NCBI GenBank assembly: GCA_963839535.1 | Contig: CAWIVF010000014.1 | Location: 62,001-126,000 of the forward strand | Reading direction: 5' to 3' | From: RHKX01 sp963839535 | GTDB lineage: Bacteria > Actinomycetota > Thermoleophilia > Solirubrobacterales > 70-9 | DNA length: 64,000 nucleotides | Shown here: positions 33,672 through 42,077 of the stretch, in pieces | Numbering within the stretch: the stretch's first letter is position 1 | Layout of the letters: every line of letters begins with the position of its first letter | Program-made: the position numbers and the translations under genes | The notes under the pieces: model-generated | Seen by the model: only the letters and a program-made list of their open reading frames with translations | Database searches by the model: none | What the model was told of the DNA's origin: nothing

Positions 33672-34330
33672 ACCCGCGGGCCAACCAGGGCGAGGCGCTC
33701 TCGCTGGCGCTGCCGCGGGGCTCCCTCTTCGGTCCCTGCCTCGACATGCTCGACCGGGCCGGCTTCGACACCTCCGAGCCGCGCAGCGACTCCCGGGCGC
33801 TGATCTTCGACCTCGGTGAGCTGACGATCGTCACCGTGCGGCCCTCCGACGTCCCCACCTACGTCGAGGCCGGCGCGGCCGACCTCGGCATCACCGGCAA
33901 GGACGTCCTCGTGGAGCAGGCGGACCGGACCGTCTACGAGCTCGCCGACCTCGGCTTCGGCCGCTGCCGGATGGTCCTCGCGGCGCGCGAGGGCTCCGAC
34001 CAGCTCGGCGAGGCCGAGCGCCGCCTCGGCTCGATGCGCATCGCGACGAAGTACCCGCGCACCGCGGACGCCTACTTCGAACGGGTCGGGCGCCAGGCGG
34101 AGGTCGTGGAGGTGAAGGGCTCGGTCGAGCTGGCGCCGCTCGTCGGGCTCGCCGACGGGATCGTCGACATCGTCGACACGGGGAGGACCCTCGCCGACAA
34201 CGGCCTCGCCGTGGTCGACGAGATCTCCGTCTGCACGGCGCGCTTGGTCTCCAACCGGGTCGCCCACAAGCTCCGGGTCGCGGAGCTCGATCGCATGGTC
34301 GAGCGGCTCCGGGAGGCGGCGCGGGGGTGA
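33668..34330 (+). CDS. hisG: ATP phosphoribosyltransferase, short form
   Basis: First step of histidine synthesis: PRPP plus ATP to phosphoribosyl-ATP. 220 residues; lacks the C-terminal ACT-like regulatory domain of long HisG and so needs HisZ. Conserved: LALPRGSLFGPCLDMLDRAG, GAADLGITGKDVLVEQ, RIATKYPRTADAYF, and the PRPP loop GIVDIVDTGRTLADNGL. GTG start in a GTGA overlap with hisZ; its stop overlaps the hisD GTG in the same way. Confidence 0.96.
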   Translation: MNPRANQGEALSLALPRGSLFGPCLDMLDRAGFDTSEPRSDSRALIFDLGELTIVTVRPSDVPTYVEAGAADLGITGKDVLVEQADRTVYELADLGFGRCRMVLAAREGSDQLGEAERRLGSMRIATKYPRTADAYFERVGRQAEVVEVKGSVELAPLVGLADGIVDIVDTGRTLADNGLAVVDEISVCTARLVSNRVAHKLRVAELDRMVERLREAARG

Positions 34331-35627
34331 GGATCACGACGCGGCGCTGGGACGGGACGGATGCCCGGGCGCTGGCGGGTGAGCTCCGCTCGGCCGGTTC
34401 CGAGCCGACGGGCCTCCGCGAGGGAGTTGCGGGGGTCATCGAGGCGGTTCGCGGCGGCGGCGACGCGGCGCTCCTCGAGCTCTGCGAGCGGCTGGACGGA
34501 GCGCGGCCGGATCCCCTCCTGATCGGCGCCGAGGCACTGCAGGACGCGCTCGGTTCGATCGACTCCGGACCTGCGGACGGCGCTCGAGCTGGCCGCCGCG
34601 AACATCCGCGCCGTCGCCGAGGCGCAGCTCGACGAGGAGGCGCGGTGGGTGTCTCTGCCCCAGGGTCACGCCGTCGGCACCGGTTCCGCGCCCGTCGGGG
34701 CGGCGGCGATCTACGCACCCGGCGGACGGGCCGCATATCCCTCCAGCGTGCTGATGGGCGTGATCCCCGCCCGGGTGGCCGGGGTCGAGCCGGATCGTGG
34801 TCGCATCCCCTCCCGGCGCGGATGGGACCCCGCACCCCGCGGTCCTGGCGGCTGCGGCTCTCGCCGGCGCGGACGCCGTGCTGGCGGCGGGTGGCGCGCA
34901 CGCCGTCGCCGCGCTCGCCCACGGCACCGAGACGATCGACCCGGTGGACGTGATCGCCGGCCCCGGCGGGCCATGGGTGCAGGAGGCGAAGCTCCAGGTC
35001 TCGCGGGTGGTCGGCATCGACGGCTACGCCGGCCCCTCCGAGCTGATGGTCATCTGCGACGGCTCTTCGGACCCCGGATGGATCGCCCTTGATCTGTGCG
35101 CTCAGGCCGAGCACGGCTCCGACAGCCCGCTCGTCGTCGCCTGCACCGACGGCGCGGCCCTGACGGCGATCGGCGAGGCGGTCGAGCGACTCGCGGCGGA
35201 GCGCGAGAGCGTCCACGACGCCGCGCTCGAGCTGGTGGAGGTGCCCGACACCGGGGCCGCCGCCGAGCTGGCGCTCCGCTACGCCCCCGAGCACCTCGAG
35301 ATCGACTGCGAGGGCGCCGCCGAGATCGCGGCGTCCGTCCCGACCGCCGGCTGCATCTTCGAGGGCCGCTCCGGCGCAGCCGCCTTCGGCGACTACGCGG
35401 CGGGGTCCAACCACACCCTGCCGACCGGCGGGGCGGGCAGGTTCACGGGGCCGCTCGGACCGGGGACGTTCCGGCGCCGCACCAGCCGCGTCCGGATGGC
35501 CGGAGGATCGCCCGCCGAGCTCGCCGGCGCGGTCGAGACGATCGCCCGGGCGGAGGGATTTCCCGTGCACGGTGAGTCGGCAAGGGCCCGCGGGGAAGCC
35601 GGCGGTCCGGGCGAGGAGTCATCCTGA
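34327..35627 (+). CDS. hisD: Histidinol dehydrogenase (frameshifted)
   Basis: Last two steps of histidine synthesis, zinc-dependent oxidation of histidinol to histidine. About 433 residues across three frames. Conserved: VGAAAIYAPGGRAAYPSSVL (family signature), VIAGPGGPWVQEAKLQVS, IDGYAGPSELMVI, LCAQAEHGSDS, and the catalytic Glu-His in YAPEHLEI; the end has GSNHTLPTGGAGRFTGPLG. Breaks lie near 34565 and 34790. GTG start overlaps the hisG stop. Confidence 0.95.
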
Positions 35628-35635
35628 GGGATCCG

Positions 35636-36226
35636 ATGGGACGCACGGCCGAGATCAAGCGCAAGACCAAGGAGACCGAGATCGCCCTCGAGCTCGACCT
35701 CGACGGCGGTGAGGTGTCCGCCTCGACCGGGGTCGGGTTCCTCGACCACATGCTCGACCTGCTCGGCCGCCACGGGCGGCTCGGCCTCCGGGTCCAGGCG
35801 ACCGGCGACCTCGAGACCGGCTCCCACCACACCGTCGAGGACGTCGGCATCGCCCTCGGTCAGGCCATCGACGCCGCGCTCGGCGATCGCGCCGGCATCC
35901 GCCGCTACGCGCACGTCGAGGTGCCGATGGACGAGGCGCTCGGGCGCTGCTCCATCGACGTCTCCGGGCGGCCCTTCTGCCTGTTCTCCGCGGAGCTGCC
36001 TCCGGTTTCGATCGCCGGCTACGAGGCCGAGCTGACCGAGGAGTTCTTCCGGGCGGTGGCGACGAACGCGAAGCTCACCCTGCACCTCTCCAACCCCTAC
36101 GGGTCGAATGCACACCACATGATCGAGGCCTGCTTCAAGGCCTTCGCGCGGGCGTTGCGCGTTGCGGTCTCGATCGACCCCGACGAGCCGGGGATCCCTT
36201 CGACCAAGGGAACGCTGACGAGCTAG
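35636..36226 (+). CDS. hisB: Imidazoleglycerol-phosphate dehydratase
   Basis: Sixth step of the pathway, a Mn-dependent dehydratase. 196 residues, intact, single-domain type (no phosphatase domain). Metal motifs: GVGFLDHMLDLLGRHG, GSHHTVEDVGIALGQA and NPYGSNAHHMIEACFKA region with duplicated DHM/HHTxED/HHxxE pattern. Start ATG 35636, eight bases after the hisD stop. Its TAG interlocks with the stop of the opposing amidotransferase gene in a shared CTAG. Confidence 0.97.
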   Translation: MGRTAEIKRKTKETEIALELDLDGGEVSASTGVGFLDHMLDLLGRHGRLGLRVQATGDLETGSHHTVEDVGIALGQAIDAALGDRAGIRRYAHVEVPMDEALGRCSIDVSGRPFCLFSAELPPVSIAGYEAELTEEFFRAVATNAKLTLHLSNPYGSNAHHMIEACFKAFARALRVAVSIDPDEPGIPSTKGTLTS

Positions 36227-36908
36227 GGCCCCGCGAGGCCGGCCCACCACCCGTCGAAGAGCCGGTTGGCCGACGCCGCCGCTTCCGCGCCGCTCCTTCG
36301 TCCCTGCTCGGCGACCCCCTCGGGGGTGACGCCGATCGCCGCCAGCTCGGCCACCTCCGCCCGCGCCCAGGCGTCGGCGATGGCGGGGGTCGCCTCGGGA
36401 TGGAACTGGACGCCGAGGCTGCGGCCCGAGCGGAAGGCCGCCGGTCCGGCCGGCGAGCGCGCGAGCTCCACGGCGCCCGGTGGGAGCTCGAGCTGGTCGT
36501 AGTGGAAGTGGAGCCAGGGCCCGGGCGGGATCAGCGCCGGGTCGGTGGTCTCGACCGGGAGCCAGCCGACCTCGGCCGGCGCGGCCGGCGCGACCCCGCC
36601 GCCCGCGGCGCAGGCGAGTGCCTGGGCCCCGAAGCAGAGCCCGAGGATCGGCACGCCGGCGTCCAGGGCGGAGCGGAGGAAGGCGATCTCCGCGTCGACC
36701 CACTCCGGGTTTCCGTCGCGATGCGGGGTCTCGTCGGCGCCGAGAGCGCAGATCCAGCCGTATTCGGCGGGTCCGGCGGGGGCCCGTCCTCCCACACGCG
36801 GCGGGTGGAGAACTCGATCCCGCGCCGCTCGCACCACTCCCCGAACAGGGCCGCCGGTCCGTCCTCGCCGTGCTGCAGGATCACGCCGGGTGTACTCGAA
36901 TCGGCCAC
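36223..36908 (-). CDS. Class I glutamine amidotransferase-like protein (one frameshift)
   Basis: About 229 residues. Type 1 GATase triad: nucleophile Cys in GLCFGAQALA, His in VQFHPEATP with Glu two residues later. N-terminus GVILQHGEDGPAALFGEWCE and WICALGADETPHRD match stand-alone GMP-synthase-like GATases of unknown acceptor. A break near 36775 joins the two frames. GTG start, with TAGGCT on the minus strand (36915-36920) six bases upstream. It is inserted against the direction of the his genes, and there is no sign that it takes part in histidine synthesis; HisH is a separate gene at 38093. Confidence 0.87.
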
Positions 36909-36974
36909 GCGCCCAGCCTAGAGTCCCCTCTGCGCCGCAACTCCCGCCGGGGCCATGTGCTTAACCTTGAAGTG

Positions 36975-38091
36975 ATGGCTCGACCCGGCACAGCCAGGCG
37001 GCCGCGTATGCGGCTGGGCACCCTCGCGATCCTTGCGGTCGCGATCGGCATGTCCGTGCCCGCGGCCGCCCACGCGGACGTTCCGAGGCAGTTCTTCGGC
37101 GTCAGCGCGGTGCTGCCCGGCGCGAACGGGACTTCGAGCGGATGGGCAACGGCGGGCTCGGCGCCTACCGCATCGGCTTCAACTGGCGGGCCGCGCAACG
37201 CACCCGCAAGGGCGACTTCCGCTGGGGCGGCGCCGGACGAGCTCGTCGCCTACGCAGCCCGCAACGGCATCGTCCCGACGCCCTTCCTCTACGGGACGCC
37301 CCGCTTCATCGCCAAGTCGCCGTCGAAGGTCGATCCCGCCGACCGGGTCGAAGGAGGACCTCAGGCTCTGGTCCCGCTTCGTCAGGGCGGCCGCGCGAGC
37401 GCTACGGGCCGAACGGGACGTACTGGACGCGCAACCCGGCGGCTGCCCAAGGTCCCGATCCGCAAGTGGATCGTCTGGAACGAGCAGAACGCGCGCCCGT
37501 TCTGGCTCCCCAAGGCGGACCCGCAGGATTACGCCCGGCTGGTCACGGTGACCGACAAGGCGCTCAGCGAGGTGGATCCGGCGGCTCGGGTCTGCGCTCG
37601 GCGGGATGTACGGCTACCCGCGCGATCGCCGGTCGATGTCCGCCGTGCGGTTCCTCAAGGCGTTCTACCGGTACCCGGGAATCGAACAGCACTTCGAGAT
37701 CGTCAACGTGCATCCCTACGGGTCGGGGGTCGGGACGGTGCGCAAGCAGATCAAGCAGGCCCTCAGGGTGATGCGCCGAGCCGGCGACGGCGACGCCAAG
37801 CTCCTGGTCGGTGAGATCGGCTGGGCGACCGACGGACCCAAGCGGAGCCCCTCGGTCGTCGGCACGAAGGGACAGAAGAACCGGCTGAGGAAGGGCCTGA
37901 ACCTGCTGCTCGAGCCGTCGCGATCGAGTGGAACATCGACGCTGCCTACCTCTACGTCTGGCGCGACTTCTCGATACCCGACCGCCTGTGGGTGGTGCCC
38001 GGAGGCCGGGCTGATCAAGGAGGACGGGGACGCCAAGCCCTCCTGGAAGACGGTCAAGGACATCATCGACCGGGCCACCGGCGCGCCCTAA
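36975..38091 (+). CDS. Secreted glycoside-hydrolase-like TIM-barrel protein (frameshifted)
   Basis: About 370 residues. Signal peptide LGTLAILAVAIGMSVPAAAHA. The barrel follows: YRIGFNWRAAQRTRKGDFRW, NGIVPTPFLYGTPRFIA, KWIVWNEQNARPFW (acid/base Glu after Asn, typical of clan GH-A), FEIVNVHPYGSGVGTVRKQI and KLLVGEIGWATDGP (nucleophile Glu). It ends AKPSWKTVKDIIDRATGAP. At least five frame breaks (about 37130, 37235, 37355, 37600, 37920). TAACCT at 36962-36967 is seven bases before the ATG. The substrate is unknown. It sits between hisB and hisH, one base before hisH. Confidence 0.82.
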
Positions 38092-38092
38092 C

Positions 38093-38743
38093 ATGGCGCG
38101 GGTGGCCGATCCCACCCCACCCATCACGATCGCCGACTACGGCATGGGCAACCTGCGGTCGGTCGAGAAGGCGCTCGAACACGTCGGAGCACAGGTCGAG
38201 AAGACCTCCTCGGCGGACGGGATCCTCGGATCGACCGCTCTGATCCTGCCCGGCGTCGGGGCGTTTCCCGAGGCGATGAGGCGGATCCGCGAGCTCGGCC
38301 TGGAGGTCGCGATCCGCGAACGGGTCGAGGCGGGCGTCCCGCTGCTCGGCATCTGCCTCGGCATGCAGCTCCTCTTCGAGAGCTCGAGCGAGCACGGCGG
38401 CGCGACGGGGTTCGGCTTTCTCGCCGGGACGGTGGAGCCCCTGGATGCGCCGGGTCTGAAGCTGCCGAACATCGGCTGGTCGCCACTGCGGCTCGAGCGG
38501 CCCTCGCCGCTCACGGAGGGCATCGCCGAGGGCGAGCCCGTGTACTTCGTCCACTCGCTCGGAGCGCACACGCAGGCGGACGGGTTGATCGCCAGCGCCG
38601 AGCACGGCGAGCGGTTTGCCGCGATCGTCGGTGCCGAGAACGTCTACGGGACCCAGTTCCACCCCGAGAAGTCCAGCGCCGCCGGCCTGCGGATGCTCCG
38701 CAACTTCGTCTCGATCGCAACCCCGGCCGCCGCGGCGGCGTAA
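38093..38743 (+). CDS. hisH: Imidazole glycerol phosphate synthase, glutaminase subunit
   Basis: 216 residues, intact. Supplies ammonia to HisF. Family start ITIADYGMGNLRSVEKALEH, nucleophile Cys in LLGICLGMQLLFESSSEHGG, YFVHSLGAH, and the His-Glu pair in GTQFHPEKSS. ATG at 38093. Followed four bases later by hisA. Confidence 0.97.
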   Translation: MARVADPTPPITIADYGMGNLRSVEKALEHVGAQVEKTSSADGILGSTALILPGVGAFPEAMRRIRELGLEVAIRERVEAGVPLLGICLGMQLLFESSSEHGGATGFGFLAGTVEPLDAPGLKLPNIGWSPLRLERPSPLTEGIAEGEPVYFVHSLGAHTQADGLIASAEHGERFAAIVGAENVYGTQFHPEKSSAAGLRMLRNFVSIATPAAAAA

Positions 38744-38747
38744 CGCG

Positions 38748-39530
38748 ATGACGACCCCGAAGGTCTCATCCGGCTCGCTGACCCTGTTTCCGGCGATCGA
38801 CATCCGCGACGGCCACGCGGTCAGGCTCGTCCAGGGCGACTACGACCGCGAGACGCGCTTCGACGACGACCCCGCCGACGCCGCCCGTCGCTGGGTCGAG
38901 GGCGGCGCTTCGATCCTCCACGTCGTCGACCTCGACGGCGCCCGCGGCGGTGAGCCGGCCAACCTCGAGGCGGTCGCCCGGATCGCCGCTGCCGTCGACG
39001 TCCCGATCCAGCTCGGCGGTGGCCTGCGCGACCGGCGCTCGGTCGAGCACGCCTTCGCCGCCGGCGCTCAGCGGGCGGTGCTCGGCACCAGCGCGCAGCG
39101 AAACCCCGACCTGCTCGGCGAGCTCGCCGACCTCTACCCGGGCCGCATCGTCGCCTCCGTCGACGCGCGCGGCGACCGGGTCGCCGTCGAGGGCTGGGAG
39201 AAGCCCACGGGCACCCGGGTCCAGGAGGCGATCGAGCTGCTCGCCGCGCGCGGCGTCTCCACCTTCCTCTACACGCCCGTCGAGGTCGACGGCACGCTGG
39301 ACGGCCCGGGAACGGCGGGCCTCGGGCCGATCCTGCGAGCCTGCGACGAGGCTGGGGCCGAGCTCATCTACTCGGGCGGCGTCGGCACCCTCAAGGACCT
39401 CGAGGGCCTCGCGGCGATGAGCGCGCCGAGCATGAGCGGCGTGATCGTGGGCCGGGCGCTCTACGACGGGCGCTTCACGGTGGCCGAGGCCATCGCTGCG
39501 CTGGGCGGGGACGAGGGGGCGACGGCGTGA
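38748..39530 (+). CDS. hisA: ProFAR isomerase
   Basis: 260 residues, (beta-alpha)8 barrel that opens the ribose ring of ProFAR to PRFAR. FPAIDIRDGHAVRLVQGDYD carries the first catalytic Asp; VPIQLGGGLRDRRSVEHAFA, YPGRIVASVDARGDRVAVEG, FLYTPVEVDGTLDGPG (second catalytic Asp) and ELIYSGGVGTLKDLEGLA follow. The usual Thr in the second motif is kept as TPVEVDGT. In Actinobacteria with PriA the enzyme can also serve TrpF; whether it does here is open. Confidence 0.95.
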   Translation: MTTPKVSSGSLTLFPAIDIRDGHAVRLVQGDYDRETRFDDDPADAARRWVEGGASILHVVDLDGARGGEPANLEAVARIAAAVDVPIQLGGGLRDRRSVEHAFAAGAQRAVLGTSAQRNPDLLGELADLYPGRIVASVDARGDRVAVEGWEKPTGTRVQEAIELLAARGVSTFLYTPVEVDGTLDGPGTAGLGPILRACDEAGAELIYSGGVGTLKDLEGLAAMSAPSMSGVIVGRALYDGRFTVAEAIAALGGDEGATA

Positions 39531-39808
39531 GCGTCGTCGGCACCGCGATGAGGGGAGCGGGGCGCTGGACCCTGATCGGCCGGGCGATCATGATCGGCCA
39601 GGTCGGGCTGGTCGCCAGGCGCCACATCCAGAACCTGACGGCCGCCGAGCGGGCCGAGCTGCGCGGGCTGCTCGCGAAGTCGAAGGGGCGGCCGGCGAAC
39701 CTGACCCGCCCGGAGAAGACGCGGGTCATGGCCCTGGTCCGCAAGCTCGAGCCCACCGCGTTCGCGCGCGCCGCTGCCGCAACCGCGGCAACCGGCCGGC
39801 GCAAGTAG
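39527..39808 (+). CDS. Small conserved-looking protein between hisA and hisF
   Basis: 93 residues, very basic. A hydrophobic segment (WTLIGRAIMIGQVGLVA) is followed by RRHIQNLTAAERAELRGLLA and KSKGRPANLTRPEKTRVMAL and an Ala-rich basic end. GTG start overlaps the hisA stop (GTGA), and hisF begins ten bases after its TAG, so it is part of the his operon. I do not recognise a named family. The LTAAERAELRxLLxKSKGRxxNLT pattern resembles small helical proteins seen in Thermoleophilia, role unknown. Confidence 0.75.
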   Translation: MSVVGTAMRGAGRWTLIGRAIMIGQVGLVARRHIQNLTAAERAELRGLLAKSKGRPANLTRPEKTRVMALVRKLEPTAFARAAAATAATGRRK

Positions 39809-39817
39809 GCCGCCGCG

Positions 39818-40591
39818 ATGGCGCTGAAGCGACTGATCCCCTGCCTGGACGTCGATCGCGGGCGGGTCGTGAAGGGAACGAACTTCGTCGACATCCGCGA
39901 CGCGGGAGATCCGGTCGAGCTCGCGGCGCGCTACGACGCCGAGGGGGCCGACGAGCTCGTCTTCCTCGACATCACCGCCTCCCACGAGAGCCGCGACACG
40001 ATCGTCGACCTCGCGCGGCGGACCGCCGACGACGTCTTCGTGCCGTTCACGATCGGCGGCGGGATCCGCTCGGTCGCCGACGCTCAGGCGGTGCTCGACG
40101 CCGGCGCGGACAAGGTCGCGATCAACTCGGCGGCGCTGGCCCGGCCCGAGCTGATCGGCGAGCTGGCGGAGGTCTTCGGCGCCCAGTGCGTGGTCGTCGC
40201 GATCGACGCGCGAGCCCGGCCCGGAGGGTCCGACGGGCCCTGGGACGTCTACGTCAAGGGCGGCCGCGAGCGCGTCGAGGGGCGCGATGCCGTCGCCTGG
40301 GCGAGCGAGGCCGCCGAGCGGGGAGCGGGGGAGATCCTCTTGACGAGCATGGACCGCGACGGCACGAGCGACGGCTACGACCTGCCGTTGACCCGCGCGG
40401 TGGCCGCCGCCGTCTCGATCCCGGTGATCGCCTCCGGCGGGGCCGGCACGCTGGACCATCTCGCCGAGGGCATCATCGAGGGCGGGGCCGATGCCGTCCT
40501 GGTCGCCTCGATCTTCCACTACGGCCGTCACACGATCGCCGAGGCGAAGCGGGCGATGGCCGAGGCGGGGGTCCCGGTCCGCCGGATCTAG
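39818..40591 (+). CDS. hisF: Imidazole glycerol phosphate synthase, cyclase subunit
   Basis: 257 residues, intact. Makes imidazole glycerol phosphate and AICAR with HisH. LKRLIPCLDVDRGRVVKG has the first catalytic Asp; FVPFTIGGGIRSVADAQAVL, GADKVAINSAALARP, ILLTSMDRDGTSDGYDL (second catalytic Asp) and PVIASGGAGTLDHL complete the barrel. Its TAG shares CTAG with the stop of the opposing beta-propeller gene. hisE, hisI and hisC are not in the window. Confidence 0.97.
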   Translation: MALKRLIPCLDVDRGRVVKGTNFVDIRDAGDPVELAARYDAEGADELVFLDITASHESRDTIVDLARRTADDVFVPFTIGGGIRSVADAQAVLDAGADKVAINSAALARPELIGELAEVFGAQCVVVAIDARARPGGSDGPWDVYVKGGRERVEGRDAVAWASEAAERGAGEILLTSMDRDGTSDGYDLPLTRAVAAAVSIPVIASGGAGTLDHLAEGIIEGGADAVLVASIFHYGRHTIAEAKRAMAEAGVPVRRI

Positions 40592-42051
40592 TTCCCGCCG
40601 GGCTCCTGGCCGGAGGCCGGGTCCGGGTCCTGCTTGCTTGGTTGACCGCCCTGCGGCTCGCCGCCGCCCTGCTTCGCCTGCCGCTTCTTCATCGCGGCCA
40701 GAGCCTTGCGGTGCTCGGCGGGCGGCACGACGCCCTTCTGACCGGGCTTCTCCTTGTACTTGTAGCCACCGAGATCGACCGGGTCGAACGCGATCACCGT
40801 TGATCCGCCGGTCAGGTAGAGGTTCACGCCGTCGGAGACGACCGGGCCGTACTCGCCATCGTCGAAGCTGAACACGCGGCGGCCGGAGCCGGTGTCGTAG
40901 CCGACCGTCGAGTTGCCGCTGAACGTCGAGAGGTACACGATGTCGCCGACGACGGTCGCCGGGCCGCTCACCTGGCCCCCGGCCGACTCGCTCCAGATCA
41001 CGTCGCCGCTCTTCGCATCGAGCGCGTAGGCCTGCTTGTCGTGCGATCCGAAGTAGATCGCCGGATCGGTGCTCTTCGTGTCGGCCGCGGCGATGCCCGA
41101 GTACACGTAGTGGCCCGCGGAGAAGCTCCAGGCGATCTCGCCGGTCTCCTCCTCGTAGCTGTAGACCCGGCCGTCGACGTCGCCCGCGTAGACGCGCCCG
41201 AAGGCGACGGCCGCCGTCGAGTAGATCCGGCCGGGCTGGCCGAGGCCGACGCCGAGGTCGGGGGTCTGCCACTCGAGGTTCCCGTCGCTCGCGCGGACCG
41301 CGTTCATGTTGCCGCCGTAATCGCCGACGAAGAGCGTCCCCTCGCTGAGCGCGGGCGCCGCCTTGATCGATCCACCGAGGCCGGTGGACCAGATCTCCTC
41401 GCCGTCCTTCGTCCTCAGCGCGTGCAGCGTGCCGTCCTCGTCGCCGAAGTAGAGGCGGCCGCGGACGACCATCGGCGACGACTCGGCGCGGGCCGGGAGC
41501 GACTCCCTCCAGAGCACCTTGCCGTCGCGGGCGCGGACCGCGATCACCTGGCCCGGTTCGAGGCTGACGGTGTAGAGGACGCCGTTGTCGTAGGCGGGGG
41601 ACGATGCGTTGAGCTCGGCGAGCCGCTTCTTCCACACGATTCGCCCCGTCTTCGCGTCGAGCGCGATGTACACGCCGGCGTTGTCGATGAAGTAGAGGCG
41701 GTCGTCGACGACGATCGGCGGGAACTCGATCAGCTCGTCGCCGTCGTACTTCCAGAGCTTCCGGTAGGGCGGGCGGACGTTCTGAGCATCGAGGAACTTG
41801 CTGCGGCCGGCGTCGAACCCGAACCGGGCCCAGTCGACGGTCCGGTCCACGGACGGCTTCTCGGGCCGCTTCTTCTTGCCCGCCCCCTTCGCGGCGTCGA
41901 AGGCGGCGTCCGGATTGGACACGTCATCGGGCCGCTTGAGCATCGAGGCGCCCGCGAACGCAACCGTGCTGAGCAGGGCGAGGACCGCGACGATTGCCAC
42001 GACCCGTTCCGCGCCGGTCGCGGCGCGCCAGATGCCGGAGAGCCTCTTCAT
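40588..42051 (-). CDS. PQQ-type beta-propeller protein, membrane-anchored
   Basis: 487 residues, intact. N-terminal helix VVAIVAVLALLSTVAFAGAS, then a linker rich in Lys and Asp. The remainder consists of propeller blades with repeated units such as IALDAKTGRIVWKKRL, IAVRARDGKVLWRESL, LHALRTKDGEEIWSTGL, NAVRASDGNLEWQT and YALDAKSGDVIWSESAGG. The C-terminus is disordered (GGGEPQGGQPSKQDPDP). BamB is a distant relative, but there is no outer-membrane context; a surface binding or scaffold role is likely. No PQQ-binding residues of dehydrogenases are evident. Confidence 0.88.
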   Translation of the reverse strand: MKRLSGIWRAATGAERVVAIVAVLALLSTVAFAGASMLKRPDDVSNPDAAFDAAKGAGKKKRPEKPSVDRTVDWARFGFDAGRSKFLDAQNVRPPYRKLWKYDGDELIEFPPIVVDDRLYFIDNAGVYIALDAKTGRIVWKKRLAELNASSPAYDNGVLYTVSLEPGQVIAVRARDGKVLWRESLPARAESSPMVVRGRLYFGDEDGTLHALRTKDGEEIWSTGLGGSIKAAPALSEGTLFVGDYGGNMNAVRASDGNLEWQTPDLGVGLGQPGRIYSTAAVAFGRVYAGDVDGRVYSYEEETGEIAWSFSAGHYVYSGIAAADTKSTDPAIYFGSHDKQAYALDAKSGDVIWSESAGGQVSGPATVVGDIVYLSTFSGNSTVGYDTGSGRRVFSFDDGEYGPVVSDGVNLYLTGGSTVIAFDPVDLGGYKYKEKPGQKGVVPPAEHRKALAAMKKRQAKQGGGEPQGGQPSKQDPDPASGQEPGGN

Positions 42052-42077
42052 CTGCCGAACGGAGCATCCTACGGAGG

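Noticed and set aside
34327..34953. hisD as a truncated pseudogene
   Set aside because: All catalytic and zinc-site motifs are present in the joined frames and the breaks look like the sequencing errors seen elsewhere.
36223..36908. Second HisH or GuaA amidotransferase domain
   Set aside because: HisH is present at 38093 with typical motifs; this one lacks HisH-specific residues and has no adjacent synthetase domain.
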